DNA of 64,000 nt from Favolaschia claudopus (lineage: Eukaryota; Basidiomycota; Agaricomycetes; Agaricales; Mycenaceae). The notes beneath the pieces are model-generated. The model did no database searches. It worked only from the letters and a program-made list of their open reading frames with translations, and had not been told where the DNA came from. A program made the translations under genes and the position numbers. This document shows, one piece after another, positions 58,213 to 64,000 of this stretch (position 1 is the first letter of the stretch; each line of letters starts with the position of its first letter). Location of the stretch: the NCBI GenBank assembly GCA_037176885.1, contig JAWWNJ010000169.1, forward strand, positions 124,001 through 188,000, in the 5' to 3' direction.

Positions 58213-59905
58213 CTATCGTAATAAATAATCCAACAAGCATCCAGCAAACACAATCGGACCTATCGCGAATCCATTGTTCTGGAACTTTTTACTAGAATCA
58301 GTACGCAACTCACTCACGAAACAATCGGGAAACATACCGCTCGCAGACAGCTCTTGGGATCATCCAAGTTCACCGTAAATAAATCGCGAGCCAAAAGAAA
58401 TCCACCTCCGGCAACACTGACAACAAAGTAAGGGATGCCGCTGCCGTTCAGTAACCCACAAATCAACCAGGATGCCATCGTTGCAGAAGAAAAGGTGAGC
58501 AGAGCTAGCCAGGTGTATCGCTGGAGTAATAGTACAATCGACTTGACTCCGGCTTTCACGTCGTCTTTCTTATCTTGGCTGCCGTATATAGTGTCTGCTT
58601 CGGCTTCAACGGGTTTTCTTCGAGTCAACTCAACACACACCATACCACATTGTCCAACTGGAAGCGATAAGTCTCGACGACGGAATATTTTCCGACGAGA
58701 TACATACCTCCAACCGCCGGCTGCCAGGATATAAGCTGCAGTTGGCGTCTTGTTAGTGAATATTGTTGCCGCGATCAGGATAGGGGTGTTCAATGTGATT
58801 CCTGCAGTTTTGAATCAAACCCCTCGGTTCGTGAAATATACAGATATAACCGACCGAGCCAGACTTGCGGCAAATAAGTGATACGCTGGTAAATTATCAA
58901 TGTTGACTTGAGTGAATCAAACGAACAGTCACTATTTCGTACCTTCATGAACGGATAGATTCCCGTAAACGGGACGACCGTCAAGAAGGCAAGAGTCCAA
59001 CTGTTGATTGGTCTCGGCTCACGCTGCCAATGATTCTGGGAAAACGGCTTACGCAGTCGGATTCAGATATCGACTCATGGCGAACAGCAGATAGACGTGG
59101 ATCGACAAAAATACCAGAGCTTGTGGTACGGTAATCCGTCCGTCGGGCAGAGGCCTGTGTTTAGTTCGCTCTGGGCCGTCGTTATTTGTCGGGCAAGAGC
59201 CAACCAAGACTGCAACACGCACCGACTTGTGCATCCAAGTCCATATCAATGATATCATTCCAAATACAACCGCCACCTAGTCAACGGTTGATTGAATGCA
59301 GAGAATTGCTCGGACAGCGACGTACTAAAAAGAAAGGATGAATTAAGACCGCTGGGCAGAATTGTGCGCGTTTGAATCACCTATGTAGAAGACATGCCCC
59401 CAAGAATCCAGAAATAAGGGCCAGCAGGTAATCATCGAGGGGGACATCATGGCGCGTGGCGGACATGGTCAATGACCACGCTGAAAGGGGAACTGAGAAA
59501 CGGCTGTCCATGAAGACATACAACGCTCACCAAACGGCCAGAAAAGAATCATCGTGCCCGCAAATCTATCCACACGACTGAGTTCAATCTAACAGAAATC
59601 GGCGTTCAGATGATTTCTGCTTGGTAAATGAGTCAAGATATACCAGAGTCGAAACGCTAGGCATTGGAGAGAGTCAAAGGGCAAATATGCACTGGCAGAG
59701 CGAATGCAAAACGAGGCTGTTTGAAAAGTACGGATTTTGACCCGACAGGTTTATAAAAAGACGCGAGGACCCCAACCACCCAGCTGTGACAAGCATGGCC
59801 CTGGAGAGGATCATGAAAGGCAACACGAAATCAGGGAATGTCCCTCCGTTCGTCTCATCATCCGTCCTGGCCGGTAAGTGACCGGTAGATGAAGTTTCGG
59901 TCATT
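58213..59905 (-). CDS. UbiA-family prenyltransferase
   Basis: Integral-membrane prenyltransferase that joins an isoprenoid diphosphate to an aromatic acceptor. The first Asp motif is NDIIDMDLDAQV followed by ERTKHRPLPDGRI. The second is SWTMWYDTIYGSQDKKDD, recovered by splicing two short exons around 58590-58680. Helical parts include LALISGFLGACLL, WTLAFLTVVPFTGIYPF and YFVVSVAGGGFLLARD. The last exon is 58213-58284 (GFAIGPIVFAGCLLDYLL). Blocks match both 4-hydroxybenzoate polyprenyltransferase (ubiquinone pathway) and meroterpenoid enzymes. The first exon is unresolved: the frame from the ATG at 59905 does not join cleanly to IELSRVDRFAG. All catalytic Asp residues are present. Confidence 0.88.
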
Positions 59906-60098
59906 CGGCAGAGGAAATCTCTAGATTCATTTTGCGTAGGGTCGCGTCGGTGATAGAGAGTACTCACTGATAGATGTCTCGATCTCAATCTCAATCCCGT
60001 CCCAAAATTGTCTCCTGATGGCCGCGTCCTAGTCGCGGACAAACCGGGACTGAGTTATATACCGGGCGTCTAAACAATCTTTGCAGTCGACGACCACG
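59906..60098. promoter_or_regulatory. Shared divergent promoter
   Basis: The UbiA and hemerythrin genes start about 190 bp apart in opposite directions. TTATATA at 60055-60061 can serve as a TATA box on either strand; it is 38 bp before the hemerythrin ATG. Confidence 0.45.
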
Positions 60099-61056
60099 AT
60101 GCCAGCTCCATACCCTCTGCTCGGTGGGTGATACAGAGTCAATTCCACGAGGGTCTCTTCGTTGACTCCGAAACGATACTTAGAACTGCCTCCCGGCGAC
60201 TTCAAGAATATGTTTGACTACCAGGCTATGTGAGCCACTCGACCTCCGCGTCGGACTCAGACTCTGACTTTGACTGACCGCGCGGCGCAGAAACATGGCG
60301 GCAGCGCACAACGCCTTCATCCAAGGCATCAACGCAATGGTCCTTCATGCGCGGACCGTTGCTGGGGAGAAAGTCGAGCCCTTCGTGATATTCAGTCTTG
60401 CTGTGGTATGCATTTCATTCGCTCACCAAAAAAGACATAATGATATGAGTATTTTCAGGTTGACAGTATTCACCACCACCACGACTTGGAAGAGACTTTC
60501 TATTTCGGCGAGTTGGAGAAGAAATTGGGGAAGGGCGCCTTAGCTGGAAGCGTCGAGCAGCATCACACCTTCGTTCCGCAACTCGTACAACTCAAATCGT
60601 ATCTGGAAGACGTCAGAACGGGGAAGGAAAAGTACGACGGAGCGCTACTTGTCGAGAAAATAGACTCCTTCAGCGATATCATGGTAGAGCACTTGAACGC
60701 GGTGAGTATCTTCACCAGAACTCAATTTGTCGACAATGCACTCACAGATTCTCCTGCCCCAAATGTAGGAAATCCCCGTCCTTGAATCAAGCCGCATGCG
60801 TGCGGTGTTCACGGAGAAAGAGCTGAAGGACATCGACAGCGCCTTCATGAAGCAGGCGCTTGCCAAGATTGACTTCAACACCACGCTTCCGTTGAGTGTC
60901 GTCTGCGGGAATCCCGCGACACCGTGGTTCCCGCCGTTCCCTACACCGCTGAAGTGGGCAATTCGTTGGTGGTTCTCGAGGAAGTATAGCGCAGCTTGGG
61001 AGTTTGGACCCTTAGATATGTCGGGAAAGCCCAGGTTGCCGAATACTGAATCGTAG
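60099..61056 (+). CDS. Hemerythrin HHE-domain protein
   Basis: Hemerythrin-like domains bind a di-iron centre and may sense or store O2 or iron, or handle reactive species. Five exons join in phase: 60099-60123, 60184-60229, 60291-60405, 60459-60701 and 60769-61056 (238 residues). Expected ligand positions are visible: His in AAAHNAFIQGINAM, the cluster DSIHHHHDLEETFYF, EQHHTFVPQL and MVEHLNAEIPVLE. The C-terminal 70 residues are outside the helical bundle and carry PFPTPLKWAIRWWFSRKY. There is no signal peptide, so it is probably cytosolic. It is divergent from the UbiA gene, but no functional link is known. Confidence 0.9.
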
Positions 61057-62523
61057 TGGGATAGTAATGATACTATGCTTCATTTCAATTTTAGATAGAC
61101 CTAGACTCACATTTGTTCGCGTTCCATGCATTAGCGACGGTAATAATTGCGTTCAGACGAGGCACATCCCAAACGAGCCGTCACGAGCAAAGATATTCTC
61201 AGTCGGATGCGGACGGCGCAGATGGGATGTGAGGGCAAGGTAGGGGCTTGGGAAAAGCCACGTCATCCATCACGTGAACATGTGAGCACTACGGATGACC
61301 GGACCGGAGCAGAACAAGAGCTAACTTACAATTCTTGTGTAGTTCGAGTTTCCTCGGGATGTTCTGTTAGGCTGTAAGCAAGCAATGTCGACCGAAAATC
61401 AGTTTTCTCACAGTCATCTGCAACAGATGAACCGAATCACTGCGCGATCGCCGCTCCGACGGTCCGTGCCGCATTTGAATGGTTTGAAATCGAGTGCTTG
61501 AAGCAAATGAACGCAAACCGACGTATAATATCGATGAGCCATGCACCAAATTTTAGGATCTAGGCGATGTCCTTTCAGTGAGTCAGTTAGTCGACAGTAA
61601 AACAAAAAAGCATGCGCAGACTCACATTTCCCCAACAAATTGAAAACGCACATTTGGCAGTAAGTACAAACTTAAGAAGAATAGTAGGAAAGTTGCGCCA
61701 GGATTGATCCGTTGAGTGAGAGGAAACAGAAAAAGGGGGAGGAAAAAGGAAAGAGAAATCCAAGCGCATGCATGTCTTGAATGGGCATCGAAGCCATCTA
61801 CAGACGATCGACGAGATACGAGGGAAGCTTCCCCCTGATACACGGCGAGTACTTATACACAGCGGATAGTTGCAGTTTCAGCGTTAAAAGCCAACCATAA
61901 ACATTCAAAGGAACGTACTGAGATCGAGAAAGAAAGAGAAAATATCGACGACGCGCTTCAAGCATCTATGCCTATGTGCTAGAACTCAGGCCCGTAGTTT
62001 CTTTCGCAAGTGAAAGTTGCCGCCTTGAGCCACAGAAAGCTGTTAAAGTTGAGTGACGAATTACGGTGGACCTGCATGCGGGAGAGAACAATCGGCTCTC
62101 GAGGGAGCTCCGGTGATTTCACAGGAAAGACAGGGTTGTTGAGCAGATTTTTGTTGAGCAGATTTAGTCGAGGAGACGTCGCAAGCAGGGTCGCAGATGA
62201 TGAGGGCATTGACGATGCTTCATGAGAGCAAACAGCTTGAATTGAGAAGTCGAAGAAGCGTTCAGCTCCCAGAACGCCAGGTGGTCGCAAATCGTGACCC
62301 GAATGGGGTCCGGAAGGATTCCAAGCCGGCAAGCGAGTGTTCTCGAGCCCAAGAAAGTGCAACCGCTGCGTTGCCTGTCGCGTCGAACCCCAAGTGGCGA
62401 GAGATGGTGGTTGTACGAAAACAAGTCATGCCGGATCTTTCCGCCATCAGGGCTCAGATCAAGTCCCACGAGGCACGTGGTGTTTCTCAACTCTTCCGCC
62501 CTCCACGATGACTCCGTCCAAAC
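61057..62523. other. Long intergenic region
   Basis: Overlapping frames between 61979 and 62511 on both strands are open but unrecognisable. No splice structure convinced me. Confidence 0.45.
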
Positions 62524-62781
62524 TACTGTATCATTTCGACCGGTTGTTCACATAACGGGTAACGGCCACCTGTGAACTGAACAATTTTGCGCCTCGTAAC
62601 ACGTAACAGGCAATTTTCTGTCCCAAAGAGGCAAGAAAATGTCAAAATTTCCTGTCCGGCTAACGCCGGACTACCATATCGGGTAATTTTTCTTTGATTA
62701 CCGGCCGGTGAACGATTGGTCCAGTGAACAAAAGGTGTAACGCGTAACGGCCAGTGAACAATCGGTCGTAATGATACAGTA
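62524..62781 (+). mobile_element. 258-bp TIR element (MITE), copy 2
   Basis: Same family as 3541-3798, in opposite orientation and of identical length. The ends are TACTGTATCATTTCGACCGG and its near reverse complement at the right. Shared internal blocks include GAGGCAAGAAAATGTCAAAA (here) against AAGGCAAGAAAATGTCAAAA (copy 1) and ATTACCGGCCGGTGAAC. The differences between left and right TIR are larger than in copy 1, suggesting an older insertion. Confidence 0.85.
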
Positions 62782-63217
62782 TCTCGGGTTTTTCGTAGGC
62801 CGTCAGCCTTTCCCGGGTCATCTATCCGATCCTTTGCGCTGACCCCACGCCCCGTTCAGCCATCATCCCAGCCAGTTCCCGGCGCGATGTAAAAATCACA
62901 AAGAAAGATGCAGAGGTGAAATCTTTCCGTCTATCCTTTTTCAATGTCAACTCTTCGTTGCAATGGCTGTTTCCCGATGCCATGCCGCCACGTCATGACG
63001 CCTAGCGTGCGCAGCGCGGCCACCACCTGCCGCCACCTGCTTTCCGCGCATCCGCTTTGCCGCGATACAATTCTCACGACGGTCAGCAAAATTGACACAA
63101 CCTCCGATCCGCCTGAGCGGAGACCATTCCCGTGATTCGCTTCCTTAAAAACATCCACCGTGGCGCCATGGTGAGACCCTCCTTTTCTCAGACTCTGCAC
63201 CCTCATACAAAGCCTGA
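62782..63217. other. Intergenic, promoter of the terminal P450 gene
   Basis: No gene is supported. Confidence 0.5.
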
Positions 63218-64000
63218 ATGCTATCACCTGCAGCGTCAGTTGCTGCCGCCCTCGCCGCCTATGCGATCTACAGCGTCCTGCGGCTATTCTACAACGAATG
63301 GACATCGCCGCTGCGCAAAATGCCTGGACCAAAATCGCACCACTGGCTTCAAGGAGACAGGATGGAGTTCATGAGTAATGTACGTCCCTTAGCCCCTCGC
63401 ACTCGATCCTTCCTCTCTGAATCCAACACTTAGCTCGACAGCAAAGAAAATCTCTGGAGGCAGGAATTCGGACCCTCATTCAGATTAAACTCGTTCCTCG
63501 GCGTGAGTTCTCCCTCCCTCTCTTCAGCAGGACTGCGTGCTAATACACAATCAATCAAATCAAGTTCAGCCAACTCCAAACCTCCGACCCCAAGGCCCTT
63601 CAACATGTTCTCTCCAACCACTACCTCTACCAACGAAGCCCCGCGGGTCGTTATGTCCTGGGACGCATCGTCGGCCCGGGCGTTCTCGTTGTTGAAGAGG
63701 ATGAGCATAAGAAACAGGTGACTATCAGAATACTCGCTAATTATTCCAACGGCTAATTGACCTATCGATACGTCCAGCGCAAAATCATGGTATACATACC
63801 CTCATCACCCCGCAATCTCATCTCATTCATTTTTCATCGTACAGAACCCCGCTTTCGGCCCAACACATCTCCGCGCACTGACCGAAATTTTCGTGGAGAA
63901 GTCAAAGCAGGTGATTCTCTTCCCTTTTTCCCACTTCTTTCGCTCTCCTCTTCTCCTTTCCCTTGTCCCATTCTATTCCTCCACCCGCCACTCCCACATA
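63218..64000 (+). CDS. Cytochrome P450, 5' part (continues past the window)
   Basis: Exons seen: 63218-63379, 63434-63502, 63565-63717, a 12-nt micro-exon 63778-63789 coding RKIM, and 63845-63910; the gene then leaves the window. An N-terminal anchor (VAAALAAYAIYSVLRLFY) precedes KMPGPKSHHWLQGD. SDPKALQHVLSNHYLYQRSP and GRIVGPGVLVVEEDEHKKQ match the start of P450s. QRKIMNPAFGPTHLRALTEI is the C-helix line of the CYP families with R-K-x-x-x-P-A-F, abundant in mushrooms. The conserved haem end is not in the window. It is not closely similar to the P450 at 53 kb. Confidence 0.9.

Noticed and set aside
61979..62511. Overlapping frames of 60-127 codons on both strands
   Set aside because: Nothing recognisable; mutually overlapping frames without splice support.
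1..64000. CRISPR arrays, bacterial promoters, operons, rRNA
   Set aside because: Not expected in a fungal chromosome; no regularly spaced direct repeats or rRNA-like sequence were seen.

Overview
This is genomic DNA of a filamentous basidiomycete, almost certainly an agaricomycete. Protein-coding genes are split by many 45-65 nt introns with GT..AG (sometimes GC..AG) ends. They include families typical of mushroom-forming fungi: DUF6535, DUF6534-like and DUF6699 proteins, a CFEM protein, NPC2, a fungal OPT transporter and multi-exon P450s. There is no sign of operons, rRNA or a canonical tRNA. All splice models were derived by hand from reading frame, splice signals and remembered family motifs; no search was run.

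Layout. 1-3.3 kb: a small cysteine-rich protein gene (minus strand) in otherwise uninterpretable DNA. 3.3-3.9 kb: a nested pair of non-autonomous transposons. 4.5-13.1 kb: a single-pass membrane protein (damaged-looking model), an NmrA-like protein, a 620-residue membrane protein of unknown function and a DUF6699 protein. 14.2-22.2 kb: an OPT oligopeptide transporter with about 28 exons including micro-exons, a single-pass protein with a low-complexity ectodomain, and a seven-helix membrane protein. 23-37 kb: a metabolic and secreted block with myo-inositol oxygenase, a CFEM GPI protein, a GH3 beta-xylosidase, a DUF1254/DUF1214 secreted protein, an NPC2-like lipid-transfer protein and a FAD/aldonolactone-oxidase-type enzyme. 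37.6-44.5 kb: one large gene coding a DUF6535 membrane domain followed by a long HEAT/ARM-like solenoid in which nearly every repeat is one phase 1-1 exon of about 123 nt. 44.5-49.7 kb: an AT-richer gene-poor stretch with inverted-repeat elements and a tRNA-like Pol III module. 49.8-64 kb: an MBL-fold hydrolase with a damaged active-site motif, a 1.5 kb hAT-like GCCGCC-rich element, a P450, a DUF6534-like membrane protein, a UbiA prenyltransferase divergent from a hemerythrin-domain gene, a second copy of the 258-bp MITE, and the 5' part of another P450.

How they might work together: the xylosidase (xylose release), inositol oxygenase (inositol to glucuronate) and peptide transporter fit a plant-litter-feeding lifestyle. 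The UbiA, P450 and MBL genes could belong to one secondary-metabolite locus, but that is only a proximity argument. The most unusual object is the DUF6535-HEAT gene, whose exon structure suggests growth by repeated exon duplication.
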